Source of the DNA: Trinickia dinghuensis
GTDB lineage: Bacteria; Pseudomonadota; Gammaproteobacteria; Burkholderiales; Burkholderiaceae
Assembly: GCF_003367175.1 (NCBI RefSeq)
Contig: NZ_QRGA01000011.1
Span: 124,001 to 188,000 of the forward strand
Length of the DNA: 64,000 nucleotides
Direction of reading: 5' to 3'
The position numbers and the translations under genes were made by a program. A model generated the notes under the pieces. The model searched no databases, was not told where the DNA came from, and worked only from the letters and a program-made list of their open reading frames with translations. This document shows positions 29,406 to 37,840 of the stretch, piece after piece. Each line of letters starts with the position of its first letter. The first letter of the stretch is position 1.

Positions 29406-30605
29406 TCAAGTCCCGTCCGATCCTTCGGCCACGCGCGCCACGACGGGCATGCGAGCGCCGCGCCAGACCACGTGCGAGCCGAACGCCGCCACGAACCACT
29501 GCGCGGCAAGCAGCGCATCGCGCAGCGGCACGAGCGGGAGATCGCGCCAGAACTCGCCGCTTTCGCGCGAAGCGCGGGCGTGCAGGCCGATGCGGGCACC
29601 GATGCCGAGCACCGTCGAAACGGCCAGCGCAGCCTCGCGCAAACCCGCCCCGCCGTGCGCCGCCAGCAATGCGCCGGCCAGCAGCCACGGCGAAGAAAAC
29701 GTAATGAACAGGAACGCGAAGCCGAGCGGATTGATCGAGCGGATCGTACGCAGCCAGCGTGTCTCACGCAGCCAGAGCGTGTTGAAATCGGGCTCGATGA
29801 CGTCGGTGTCGACCACGACTTCCGACAGCACCGTCGCCATCCCGCGCTGGCGCGTGTACTCGGCGAGCCAGTAGTCGTCGGCCAGGCAGTCCTTGAGCGC
29901 GTCGAAGCCGCCGATATCGGCCAGCACGCTCGAACGCAGCGCGAGCGTCGCGCCGAAGCCGAAGCTGCGCGAACCGCCCGCATGCGCGATGCGCACCGAA
30001 GGCGCGAACCATTCGTTGATGAACTGCGCACCGACGCGCGTCCAGAATCCGCCCACGCTCTTCGCGTGATAAAGGCAGGTGACGATCCCCACTTGGGGAT
30101 CGGAGAGCGGCGCGGTCACGGCTTCGAGGTAGTCGGGCGCGACGGCGATGTCGCTGTCGGCCAGCACGATCAGCGGGTACTTCGCCCGCGCCGCCAGATT
30201 CATCAGATTGCTGACCTTCAGATTGTGCCCGTGCACGCGCGAATCGACGACGAGCGCGATGTCGCGCTCGGGAAACGCCGCCTGCAGCCGCCGCACGATG
30301 GAGATCGCCGGATCGGCCGACGAGGACACGCCGAACAGCAGTTGATAGCAAGGATGCGTCTGCTCGCAGAACGTCGAAAGGTTTTCGTAAAGACGCGGCT
30401 CGGCGCCGCACAGCGGCTTGAGCACGCTGACGGGCTCGAGCGGAAAGCGCACGCCGTTGTCGCGCGCACCCTTGCCCGGCGAGCGCTGCGCGAGCACGCG
30501 CGCCGACGGCAGCGCCAGCGCCGCGACGACGACATAGGCCGTCGCCACGCAGCACAAGGCCACGAGCAACCCATCCCAAAGCGAGGCGGGCGAAATCGAC
30601 GTCAT
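29406..30605 (-). CDS. hpnI: Hopanoid glycosyltransferase HpnI (ceramide glucosyltransferase-like)
   Basis: This 399-residue family 2 glycosyltransferase attaches a sugar (N-acetylglucosamine in B. cenocepacia) to bacteriohopanetetrol. ATG 30605 follows AAGGGGG. Residues 8-33 are a membrane anchor. The catalytic part shows PLEPVSVLKPLCG, the DxD-type VLADSDIAVAPDYLEAV, FGFGATLALRSSVLADIGG, LADDYWLAEYTRQRG and the processive-type RETRWLRTIRSINP (Q/RxxRW position). Two or three C-terminal membrane segments follow. It is the first gene of hpnI-J-K-L. The scaffold genes (shc, hpnC-H) are not in the window. Confidence 0.91.
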   Translation of the reverse strand: MTSISPASLWDGLLVALCCVATAYVVVAALALPSARVLAQRSPGKGARDNGVRFPLEPVSVLKPLCGAEPRLYENLSTFCEQTHPCYQLLFGVSSSADPAISIVRRLQAAFPERDIALVVDSRVHGHNLKVSNLMNLAARAKYPLIVLADSDIAVAPDYLEAVTAPLSDPQVGIVTCLYHAKSVGGFWTRVGAQFINEWFAPSVRIAHAGGSRSFGFGATLALRSSVLADIGGFDALKDCLADDYWLAEYTRQRGMATVLSEVVVDTDVIEPDFNTLWLRETRWLRTIRSINPLGFAFLFITFSSPWLLAGALLAAHGGAGLREAALAVSTVLGIGARIGLHARASRESGEFWRDLPLVPLRDALLAAQWFVAAFGSHVVWRGARMPVVARVAEGSDGT

Positions 30606-31304
30606 CGCATGCCCCCTTCGCGGGCCGCGCGCGCCGCTACCGCGGCGGCGGCCGCGTGCGGGCGATGCGGGGCCGACCCGTTCGATGAGACGCTTGCTGG
30701 CACGTTCGCAACTCCTTCGTTCTTCTCGACATGCGGCGCGAAAGCGGGCCGCGCGAATATTCGCGCTCGCACGGCGTGCGTGGGGACAATCGGCGTGAGC
30801 GCGCGGGAAAAACGGTGCGAAAGGCCCGGGGGCCGACTCGAGGATCGCGCAACGCGCGCTCTTTTCTTAAACGCGCGCTCTAAATTGTCTGACGCAGCCA
30901 AAACGAACACGACGCGCACTGGAACGGCCCGCCCGGGAGCCGTCGGACCGGCTCGGGAGAAGCCGTCAGAGCGCTTTGTAATCTTTGGAAACGGGCAATT
31001 GTATCAGTGCGTGCCGGAAATCGCTTAAAGCCCACTCCGGGCACCGCCATTTCGTCGGGCATAAGCAACGCCGAGCCTTCTTCTCGTCAATTTCGTATTT
31101 CGGGGCCATTTCCCGGAACCGCACCTGGCGCCGCGGGCACCCGGATGCGCAATTGCCGGCGGCGCCCGATGACGCGACGCAACAACTCATGTATCTTGCA
31201 AATATCGAGATTTCACCAAGACGCCGCGCTGCGGGGCGTCGTATCGCCGGAACCGGTTGCAGCGCCGGTTCGAGCCAGGGGCGCTTCATGCGGGCACACT
31301 CATC
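30606..31304. other. 699-bp region between divergent hpnI and the pdxY-like gene
   Basis: It should hold both promoters. The part next to hpnI (30606-30920) is GC-rich and has a minus-strand frame whose stop overlaps the hpnI ATG, but its Arg/Ala/Pro-rich sequence and lack of a family make a gene unlikely. The part from 31030 to 31230 is less GC-rich. No RNA gene or terminator was recognised. Confidence 0.4.
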
Positions 31305-32159
31305 ATGAAAAACGTCTTGAGCATTCAACCGCACGTCGTATTCGGCCATGCGGGCAACAGCGCAGCCGTCTTTCCGATGCAGCGGCTGGGCATCAACGTC
31401 TGGCCGCTCGACACCATGCAGTTCTCGAACCACATGCAATACGGCCATTGGGCCGGCAGCGCGATCGATCCGCCGCAGATGGCCGAACTTGTCGAGGGGA
31501 TCGGCGCGATCGGCATGCTCAGGCGCTGCGACGCGATCGTTTCGGGCTATCTCGGCTCCAAGGCCCATGCGCAAGCCGTCATGGACATCGTGCGCGCCGT
31601 GAAGGCGACCAACCCCGAAGCCTGGCACTTTTGCACGCCCGTCATCGGCGCGGGCGCCGGTGCGAGCGTCGACGAGTACCTGCTCGAGACGATGCCCGCG
31701 CTGGCCGACGGGCTCTCCCCTACCCACGATACGCTGCAAAAGCTCGTTGGGCGCACGATCGAAACGGTCGACGAAGCGGTGCACGCTTGCCGTGAAATCA
31801 TCCGCAGCGGCCCGCAGGTCGTGCTCGTGAAGCAGCTCGTCGATCGCAACAGCCCGGCCGACCGCGTCAACCTGCTCGTCGTCACCGAGCGCGAGGCCTG
31901 GATGACGCAGCATCCGCGCTATCCGTTCGCGCGTCAGCCGGTCGGCGTCGGCGAGCTGACGAGCGCGACGTTCGTGGCCCGCCGGCTGGCCGGCGACCCG
32001 CTGCGCACCGCGTTCGAGCATGCCGTCTCGGCTGTGCATGCCGTCTTGAAGGCGACCTACGCCGCGGGCCGCTACGAACTCGAACTCATCGCCGCCCAAG
32101 ACGACATCGCCAAGCCGCGCGAATGGCTCGGCGCCTGGGCGATCGGCGCCCCCACCTAG
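31305..32159 (+). CDS. PdxY-like pyridoxal kinase homologue with altered active site
   Basis: This is a 284-residue ribokinase-fold protein; E. coli PdxY has 287. ATG 31305 begins [29 protein letters not shown], unmistakably PdxY, and the C-terminus [16 protein letters not shown] also matches. Several residues that are constant in PdxY differ: Pro9 for the Ser of QSHVV (pyridoxal pocket), Thr111 for Asp in CDPVMG (now CTPVIG), SPTH at 138-141 for the APN/CPN motif, and Glu217 for the catalytic Asp of GVGDxTS (now GVGELTS). The segment between residues 112 and 140 is also shortened. Normal vitamin B6 salvage activity is therefore doubtful. Either it is a diverged paralogue with a new role or a decaying one; the reading frame is intact. 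Confidence 0.85.
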   Translation: MKNVLSIQPHVVFGHAGNSAAVFPMQRLGINVWPLDTMQFSNHMQYGHWAGSAIDPPQMAELVEGIGAIGMLRRCDAIVSGYLGSKAHAQAVMDIVRAVKATNPEAWHFCTPVIGAGAGASVDEYLLETMPALADGLSPTHDTLQKLVGRTIETVDEAVHACREIIRSGPQVVLVKQLVDRNSPADRVNLLVVTEREAWMTQHPRYPFARQPVGVGELTSATFVARRLAGDPLRTAFEHAVSAVHAVLKATYAAGRYELELIAAQDDIAKPREWLGAWAIGAPT

Positions 32160-32164
32160 ACAAC

Positions 32165-33973
32165 TCAATCGAGCCTGAACTGCCCCACCGCGGCGGCAAG
32201 ATTGACCGCCTGCGTCTGCAGGGCCGCCGCCGCGGCCGCCGATTCCTCCACCAGCGCCGCGTTCTGCTGAACCATCTCGTCGAGCTGCGCGACGGCACGA
32301 TTGACTTCCTGAATCCCGCGCGTCTGCTCGTCGGCGGCGTGCGTGATCCCCGACATGATGGTCGTCACGCTCGACACGTTCGACACGATCTCCGTCATCG
32401 TGTCGCCCGCGCGCCTGACCTGGCTCGATCCCGACGAGACGCTGTCGATCGTCGATTCGATCAGCGACTTGATCTCCTTGGCGGCTTGCGCGCTGCGCTG
32501 GGCCAAGCTGCGCACCTCGCCGGCCACCACCGCGAAGCCGCGGCCCTGCTCGCCGGCGCGCGCCGCCTCGACGGCCGCGTTCAGCGCGAGGATGTTCGTC
32601 TGGAACGCGATCCCGTCGATCACGCCGATGATGTCGCCGATCTTGCCCGAGGCCGATTCGATGGTACCCATCGTCGCGACGACTTCGGAGACGACCTGCC
32701 CGCCGCGCGAAGCGACGGTCGAGGCCGACGCCGCCATATCGTTGGCCTGCCGCGCCGAACTGGCCGAGTGCGTGACGGTCGACGTGATCTCCTCCATCGA
32801 AGCCGCCGTTTCCTGCAGGCTCGCCGCCGCCGATTCCGTGCGGCCCGACAAATCGAGGTTGCCCGCGGCGATTTCGTCGGCGGCCGTGCGCACCGATTCG
32901 CTCGTATCGCGAATCTGCCGCATCACGTCACGCAGCTTGTCGACGAAACGGTTGAACGAGCGCGCGATCTGCGCGACTTCGTCGCGGCCGTCGGCCGGCA
33001 AACGCTGAGTCAAATCGCCGGTGCCCGAACCGATCGCATCCATCGCGTCGCGCACGAGCGACAAACGCTTGAACGCCTTCGAGGTGACGGCCGACACGAT
33101 GGCCGCCGCGAGCACGACGATCAGGACGAGCGCGATGGCCGACGTCGTCAGGAACGAACGGATGCCGGCCTTCGCTTCGCCTTCGTCGAGCGCGACGATC
33201 ACGGTCCAATCGGTGCCCGGCACGTTCATGCCGCGCAGCAAGACAGCGTGGCCGTCGGCCTGCGTGTCGAGCGGCGCGGAGGCGCTCGCCAGCGAATTGA
33301 CCGTCGCGGCCGTCATGTCCGGCATCAGGGCGGAAATCGGTTTGAGCGTGAGCTTCGAGTCGGGATGCGCGACGATGTCGCCGGCCCCGTCGACGAGCAA
33401 GCCGAAGCTCGCCGGCGTGGGATGGATCGACTTCACGTTCGCGATCACGCTGTCCATGTTGACGTCGCCGGCCACGACGGCCTTGAGCGAACCGTCGCGA
33501 ACGATCGGCACGGCGAACGTGACCACGAGCTTGCCCGACCCCGCGTCGACGTACGGCGCCGTCACCACGGGCTTGCCGGCCGCCTCGGCCTGCTTGTACC
33601 ACGGGCGCGCCGTGGGATCGTAGGTCGGCGGCACACCGGTCGGATCGCCGAATTTGGCCGTTTTATCGGCATAGCCCGCATAGACGTTGACGAAACCGCC
33701 CGAGGCCATGATCTGCTTGAAGGTCGGAATCGGATCCGCCGTGGCCGCATTCAGCGTGACGTCCTGCAGCGCCGCGACGGCCGCCGTCTTCGACGCGACC
33801 CACTCGCCGATGCCGGCGTCGTGTCCGTTCGCGAGCGCGATGAGGTTGTTGTTGATGGAGTCGTTTTCGTGGGAATCGACTACGAAGAAGTTCAGTGCTG
33901 CATTGACGACCAAAGAACCGACGACGATGGCAAGACACGCTGCGAGTACGCGCGTGCGAATTGACGCAAACAT
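32165..33973 (-). CDS. Methyl-accepting chemotaxis protein with amino-acid-type dCache domain
   Basis: This is a 602-residue transmembrane chemoreceptor. ATG 33973 has GAAGGA upstream. TM1 is at about 8-31 and TM2 at about 272-296. Between them lies a periplasmic dCache domain with Tyr118, Arg123, Trp125, Tyr126, Tyr141 and Asp170, matching the Y-x4-R-x-W-Y...D pattern of amino-acid-binding dCache_1 sensors such as PctA. A HAMP domain follows (about 297-350). The signalling domain has the hairpin tip [44 protein letters not shown]. There is no C-terminal pentapeptide for CheR/CheB (ends GQFRLD). It converges with the pdxY-like gene and is divergent from an amino-acid binding-protein gene. Confidence 0.94.
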   Translation of the reverse strand: MFASIRTRVLAACLAIVVGSLVVNAALNFFVVDSHENDSINNNLIALANGHDAGIGEWVASKTAAVAALQDVTLNAATADPIPTFKQIMASGGFVNVYAGYADKTAKFGDPTGVPPTYDPTARPWYKQAEAAGKPVVTAPYVDAGSGKLVVTFAVPIVRDGSLKAVVAGDVNMDSVIANVKSIHPTPASFGLLVDGAGDIVAHPDSKLTLKPISALMPDMTAATVNSLASASAPLDTQADGHAVLLRGMNVPGTDWTVIVALDEGEAKAGIRSFLTTSAIALVLIVVLAAAIVSAVTSKAFKRLSLVRDAMDAIGSGTGDLTQRLPADGRDEVAQIARSFNRFVDKLRDVMRQIRDTSESVRTAADEIAAGNLDLSGRTESAAASLQETAASMEEITSTVTHSASSARQANDMAASASTVASRGGQVVSEVVATMGTIESASGKIGDIIGVIDGIAFQTNILALNAAVEAARAGEQGRGFAVVAGEVRSLAQRSAQAAKEIKSLIESTIDSVSSGSSQVRRAGDTMTEIVSNVSSVTTIMSGITHAADEQTRGIQEVNRAVAQLDEMVQQNAALVEESAAAAAALQTQAVNLAAAVGQFRLD

Positions 33974-33997
33974 TCAGGAATTTCCTTCATACGAATT

Positions 33998-34046
33998 AGC
34001 TGCGAGTAGCTGCGAGTAGCTGCGAGTAGCTGCGAGTAGCTGCGAG
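33998..34046. repeat. Decamer tandem repeat AGCTGCGAGT, 4.9 copies, in the chemoreceptor leader
   Basis: Four exact copies of AGCTGCGAGT start at 33998, 34008, 34018 and 34028, followed by nine bases of a fifth. The array lies 25-73 bases upstream of the chemoreceptor ATG, just beyond its ribosome binding site. It could change length by slippage and alter leader or promoter geometry. Confidence 0.9.
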
Positions 34047-34416
34047 GACTCGTGATCCCGCGCACAGGTAAACGGCATGCCGCATTGCAAACTTGACGTT
34101 CAGGCCCCTAGGGAATGTTCGGAGTGCGATTCAATTCGAATTGCGCGCTGCACTGCAATAAATGCTACGAATAGGACAAATACCGATAGGCGATCGGGCG
34201 TGTTAGTCCCGATTGATTCGGCCGGCCCGGCTGTGCCGAAATGCGCATAGGAACCGTCGCAAGAGGTCAAGACGGAGCGATATTGGCTTTCTATAGTCGC
34301 TCAGAATGATCGCAGCGGCGTTTCTCACGTCGAGCGGTTCGATCAACACACGCCCTGCAGGAGGTGACTGCCACACGCAGTGAGAACGAACAAGAGCCGT
34401 GCACCGGCCGCCGCAC

Positions 34417-34470
34417 CCATGGCGCCAAGCGCCTAGCCATGGCGCCAAGCGCCTAGCCAAGGCGCGAAGC
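34417..34470. repeat. 20-bp tandem repeat, 2.7 copies, upstream of the LivK-like gene
   Basis: CCATGGCGCCAAGCGCCTAG occurs twice without mismatch (34417-34436 and 34437-34456), then a diverged partial copy (34457-34470). Each full copy contains ATG GCG CCA AGC GCC TAG, a five-residue frame, and is GC-palindromic in part (GGCGCC). It ends 51 bases before the livK-like ATG. Confidence 0.88.
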
Positions 34471-34521
34471 CGGCATGCACGCCACAGCAGTGAATTCATG
34501 CTTGCCGACAAAGGAAACAAC

Positions 34522-35670
34522 ATGCGTTTTGCGAAGACCCTCACCCCTATCGCAGTTGCAGTTGGAGCATTTCTCGCGCTGGCGCCGCTCGCCTCTCGCG
34601 CGGACACCGTCGTGAAAATCGGTTTTGCCGCTCCGCTCACCGGCCCTAATGCGAATTACGGCAAAGACTTGGAAGACGGCGTGAAGATGGCGCTCGACGA
34701 CGCCAAGGCTCAAGGCGTCAAGATCAACGGTCAGCCGGTTTCGTTCGAACTCGTCTCGGAAGACGACCAAGCCGACCCGCGCGTCGGCGTTCAAGTCGCG
34801 CAAAAACTCGTGGACGAAGGCGTATCGGTCGTCGTCGGCCATTTCAACTCCGGCACGACGATCCCCGCTTCCGAGCTCTACGAGAAGGCCGGCATTCCCG
34901 ACATCGACCCGGCGGCAACCAATCCGACCATCAGCGGGCGCGGCTTCAAGAACATCTTCATGGTGATTTCGAGCGACGCGCAAAACGCCGGCACCGCGGG
35001 CGTGTACGCCGTCGAGACGACGAAGGCCAAGCATATTGCCGTGATCGACGACCGCACGGCGTTCGGCCAGGGCGAAGCGGACGAGTTCGTGAAGGCGGTC
35101 AAGGCACACGGCGGCAGCATCGTCGATCGCGAGTACACGACGAATCAGGCGACGGACTTCAAGACCCAACTCACGAACATCAAGGCCAAGAACCCCGACC
35201 TCATCTTCGTGGGCGCGCTCAATCCGCAAGCCGCGGGCATCATGAAGCAGATGACGCAGCTCGGCATCAAGGCGCAGTTCGTCGGCGGCGGCGGCGTGAA
35301 GGATGTCGACTTCATCAAGCTCGCGGGCGACAGCGCCGAAGGTGCGATGGCGTGGGAATACGGACGTCCGCTCGACAGCACGCCGGTCGGTTCGAAGTTC
35401 GCGGAGCGCTTCAAGCAGAAGTTCGGCGTCGATGTGCTCTCGTATGCGCCGTTCGGCTATGACGCTGCATGGGCGGCGATCAAGGCCATGCAGGCGGCCG
35501 GATCGACGAAGCCCGACGACTACCGTCCGAAGCTGCAAAGCATCAGCTTCGACGGCATCACGGGCCATATCGCGTTCAACGCCGACGGCTCGCTGAAGAA
35601 TGGCTCGTCGACGATGTACCAAGTCAAGAAAGGCCAGTTCGTGACGGTCGTGACGAAGGGCGGCTCCTGA
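34522..35670 (+). CDS. Branched-chain/neutral amino-acid ABC transporter binding protein (LivK-like)
   Basis: This is a 382-residue periplasmic type-1 binding protein. ATG 34522 is preceded by AAAGGAA. The signal peptide is at about 1-27 (PIAVAVGAFLALAPLASRADT). The mature protein shows VKIGFAAPLTGPNANYGKDLEDGVKMALDD, VGVQVAQKLVDEGVSVVVGHFNSGTT and YAPFGYDAAWAAIKAMQ, typical of Leu/Ile/Val-binding proteins. No permease or ATPase genes (livHMGF) follow, so it must use components encoded elsewhere. It is divergent from the amino-acid chemoreceptor. Binding proteins can also present ligands to chemoreceptors, but this receptor has its own ligand motif. Confidence 0.92.
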   Translation: MRFAKTLTPIAVAVGAFLALAPLASRADTVVKIGFAAPLTGPNANYGKDLEDGVKMALDDAKAQGVKINGQPVSFELVSEDDQADPRVGVQVAQKLVDEGVSVVVGHFNSGTTIPASELYEKAGIPDIDPAATNPTISGRGFKNIFMVISSDAQNAGTAGVYAVETTKAKHIAVIDDRTAFGQGEADEFVKAVKAHGGSIVDREYTTNQATDFKTQLTNIKAKNPDLIFVGALNPQAAGIMKQMTQLGIKAQFVGGGGVKDVDFIKLAGDSAEGAMAWEYGRPLDSTPVGSKFAERFKQKFGVDVLSYAPFGYDAAWAAIKAMQAAGSTKPDDYRPKLQSISFDGITGHIAFNADGSLKNGSSTMYQVKKGQFVTVVTKGGS

Positions 35671-35720
35671 TCGAATCCCGCGCGGGCATTTGCCCGCGGG
35701 CTCGATCGAGCCATGCGGCG

Positions 35721-35747
35721 CGGCGCCCTAGGGCGCCGTGCCTTTTT
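35721..35747 (+). terminator. Probable Rho-independent terminator after the LivK-like gene
   Basis: The 18-base perfect palindrome CGGCGCCCTAGGGCGCCG (35721-35738) is followed by TGCC and five T (35743-35747). A second perfect 7-bp stem (CGCGGGC / GCCCGCG) lies at 35681-35698, just after the stop codon. Confidence 0.65.
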
Positions 35748-35781
35748 GCAAAAGATATTCGCAATTCGTTTTGGAGTCCTA

Positions 35782-36960
35782 ATGGTTTCGGTTTCGAAGG
35801 TCGTGGTCGTGGGCGGCGGTGTCATCGGCAGCGCCGTGGCTTACTTTCTGCGCAGCGCCGACCCGAGCGTCGAAGTCACCGTGCTCGAGCGCGACCCGAG
35901 CTACGCGCGCGCCTCCTCGGCACTGTCGGCCGCGTCGATCCGCCAACAGTTTTCGACGCCCCTGTCCGTGCAAATGTCGCTCTACGGGATCGAGTTTCTA
36001 CGCTCGATCGGCGAGCGGCTGGCCGTCGGCGGCGAAGCGCCGTCGATCGATCTGCATGAAGGCGGCTACCTCTTTCTCGCCACGCCGGCCGGCGAGTCGA
36101 TCTTGCGCGAAAACCACGCGCTGCAGACGTCGCTCGGCGCGCAGATCCGTTATTTGCCGCAAGGCGAATTGCAAGCGACGTTTCCGTGGCTGAACTCGGA
36201 AGATCTCGTGGCCGGAACGTATGGCGTCTCGGGCGAAGGCTGGTTCGACGGCTATGGGCTCGTGCAGGCATTGCGCAAGAAGGCGCAGTCGCTCGGCGCG
36301 CGCTACGTCGCGACCGATGCAACCGGCGTGCGGCGCGAAGGCCGGCGCGTGACGCACGTGCTGACCGCGGCCGGCGATGCGCTCGAATGCGACGTGATGG
36401 TAAACGCGGCGGGCGCTTGGGCGCGGCACGTCGCGGACATGCTCGGCATCGATCTGCCCGTCTACGCGCGCCGGCGCAGCATCTTCAACGTGAGTTCGCC
36501 GGCCAAGCTCGAACGCTGCCCGCTGCTCATCGATCCGACCGGCGTTTATTTCCGCCCCGAAGGGAAGACGTACATCTGCGGGACGTCGCCAAGCCCCGAT
36601 CGCGATCCGGACGATCTACCGCTCGACGAAGTCGATCACGCTCTGTTCGACGATGTGATCTGGCCGACGCTCGCGCATCGCGTGCCGCAATTCGAAGCGC
36701 TGCGCGTCGAACATGCTTGGTCGGGCTACTACGAGTACAACGTATTCGATCACAACGCGATCATCGGCTACCACCCCGACATCGAGAACTGCATCTTCGC
36801 GAACGGGTTCAGCGGCCACGGCCTGCAGCAAGGCCCCGCGACGGGGCGCGGCGTGGCGGAGTTGATCCTGAACGGCCGCTTCGTCTCGCTCGACCTGTCG
36901 CCGCTCGGCTTCGAGCGCGTGCTGGAAAACCGTCCCGTCGTCGAACGCAACGTCGTTTAG
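35782..36960 (+). CDS. FAD-dependent oxidoreductase of the DAO (D-amino acid/sarcosine oxidase-like) family
   Basis: This 392-residue flavoprotein starts at ATG 35782 with GGAG upstream. The FAD-binding Rossmann motif is VVVVGGGVIGSAVAYFL (residues 6-22), and EVTVLERD follows at the end of the second strand. The ASSALSAASIRQQF segment is typical of FOXRED1/sarcosine dehydrogenase-like members. The C-terminal FAD motif is NCIFANGFSGHGLQQGPATGRGVAELI. The substrate is probably an amino acid or N-methylated amine; the neighbouring binding protein makes an amino acid attractive, but a terminator separates the two genes. The symbol cannot be fixed. Confidence 0.85.
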   Translation: MVSVSKVVVVGGGVIGSAVAYFLRSADPSVEVTVLERDPSYARASSALSAASIRQQFSTPLSVQMSLYGIEFLRSIGERLAVGGEAPSIDLHEGGYLFLATPAGESILRENHALQTSLGAQIRYLPQGELQATFPWLNSEDLVAGTYGVSGEGWFDGYGLVQALRKKAQSLGARYVATDATGVRREGRRVTHVLTAAGDALECDVMVNAAGAWARHVADMLGIDLPVYARRRSIFNVSSPAKLERCPLLIDPTGVYFRPEGKTYICGTSPSPDRDPDDLPLDEVDHALFDDVIWPTLAHRVPQFEALRVEHAWSGYYEYNVFDHNAIIGYHPDIENCIFANGFSGHGLQQGPATGRGVAELILNGRFVSLDLSPLGFERVLENRPVVERNVV

Positions 36961-36977
36961 CGCGCCGCACGCTCGGT

Positions 36978-37005
36978 CATCGCCCGGCCCCCAAACCGGG
37001 CGATG
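36978..37005 (+). terminator. Strong hairpin after the FAD oxidoreductase gene
   Basis: CATCGCCCGG and its exact complement CCGGGCGATG form a 10-bp stem with an 8-base loop, starting 18 bases after the stop. A T-run is missing directly after the stem, so termination is plausible but not certain. Confidence 0.45.
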
Positions 37006-37220
37006 TCATATCGCCCGATTTTCCGGCAGCCGTCCCGCGCCTCCGACGACGATCGGCATCGGCTCCGCAAGCCGGCGTTTCGTAGTGCCTTCTTCGATTT
37101 AGCCGCGCGGCTGCCGGTTTCTCACGCCGCATTTACGGAAAACATGCGAACGCAGCGGTCCGACCTCGTTCACGATATAGGCTGTCATGGTTCGTGTCGT
37201 CGCACGAGGAGAACATCGCA

Positions 37221-37763
37221 ATGCGGATCGCAATGGATGGGGGCGGCATGCCCCAACAGCCTGTCACGCCGACGGCGGCCGTCAACGCCGCTTACCAAGC
37301 GCTGCAAACGTACAGCACGGCGGCGGCGAGTCAGCCGAATGCCGTGTCGACCGGGACCGCGCGCTCGCAGTTGATCTCGAGTCTGACGAGCGCGGTGGAC
37401 GCCTATTACATGGCCGACACCGGCAGCACGACCGTGAATGTCAACGACCCGCGCTACAGCGAGGCGAAGGCGCAAGTGGCCGCGCAATTGGAAACCAATG
37501 TCGCCCAGACGATGGCGAACGACAAAGACGCGCCCGCGCCGTTGGGCGGGTTCGATTCGGTACTGAAATCGCTCCAGCCCGGACAGCAAGACGTCGCCCA
37601 AGCGCTGCAAGACTTCCTGCCTCAAGACAACGGCCCGGAGGGGATGGCGCGCGAGCGGCTCGAATTGGCGCCGCCGCAGTCGCCGTCGCCCGGCGGCGCG
37701 GACAGGCTCGAGGATAGGGTCGCGCTACACCTCGAACAGATCGCCGTCGCACGGCGGGGTTGA
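37221..37763 (+). CDS. Hypothetical protein
   Basis: This is a 180-residue protein of unknown function. I chose ATG 37221 (MRIAMDGGGMPQQPV) because GAGGAGA lies about 10 bases upstream. It has no signal peptide or membrane segment. The N-terminal half is Ala/Thr/Ser/Gln-rich with a plausible helix (AAVNAAYQALQTYSTAA, then ARSQLISSLTSAVDAYYM). The middle has YSEAKAQVAAQLETNVAQTMAND and the C-terminus is Pro/Gln-rich and charged. Composition and codon use look coding. It stands alone, convergent with the LysR gene. Confidence 0.6.
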   Translation: MRIAMDGGGMPQQPVTPTAAVNAAYQALQTYSTAAASQPNAVSTGTARSQLISSLTSAVDAYYMADTGSTTVNVNDPRYSEAKAQVAAQLETNVAQTMANDKDAPAPLGGFDSVLKSLQPGQQDVAQALQDFLPQDNGPEGMARERLELAPPQSPSPGGADRLEDRVALHLEQIAVARRG

Positions 37764-37840
37764 TCGTGTCGCGGCCGATGCGATCGATGCGATGGGTGCG
37801 ACTAGCGCAATAGCCGGAGCCCAGCCTACGAGCCGAACGA

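Larger units (their letters stand above)
33974..34521. other. 548-bp divergent region between chemoreceptor and LivK-like gene
   Basis: It holds the promoters of both genes and two tandem repeats (described separately). An unusually strong AGGAGGTGA at 34359-34367 is followed 13 bases later by a GTG opening an 18-codon frame (34380-34436) that ends with the first 20-mer repeat. The middle (34100-34180) is relatively A/T-rich. Confidence 0.5.

Noticed and set aside
30602..30919. 105-codon minus-strand frame whose stop overlaps the hpnI ATG as ATGA
   Set aside because: The overlap is attractive, but the sequence is low-complexity Arg/Ala/Pro with no family and hpnI has its own good ribosome binding site.
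32123..33964. 613-codon plus-strand frame opposite the chemoreceptor
   Set aside because: Antisense shadow; the chemoreceptor on the minus strand has every expected domain.
33998..34046. CRISPR-like array
   Set aside because: The units are 10 bp and directly contiguous, with no spacers; it is a simple tandem repeat.
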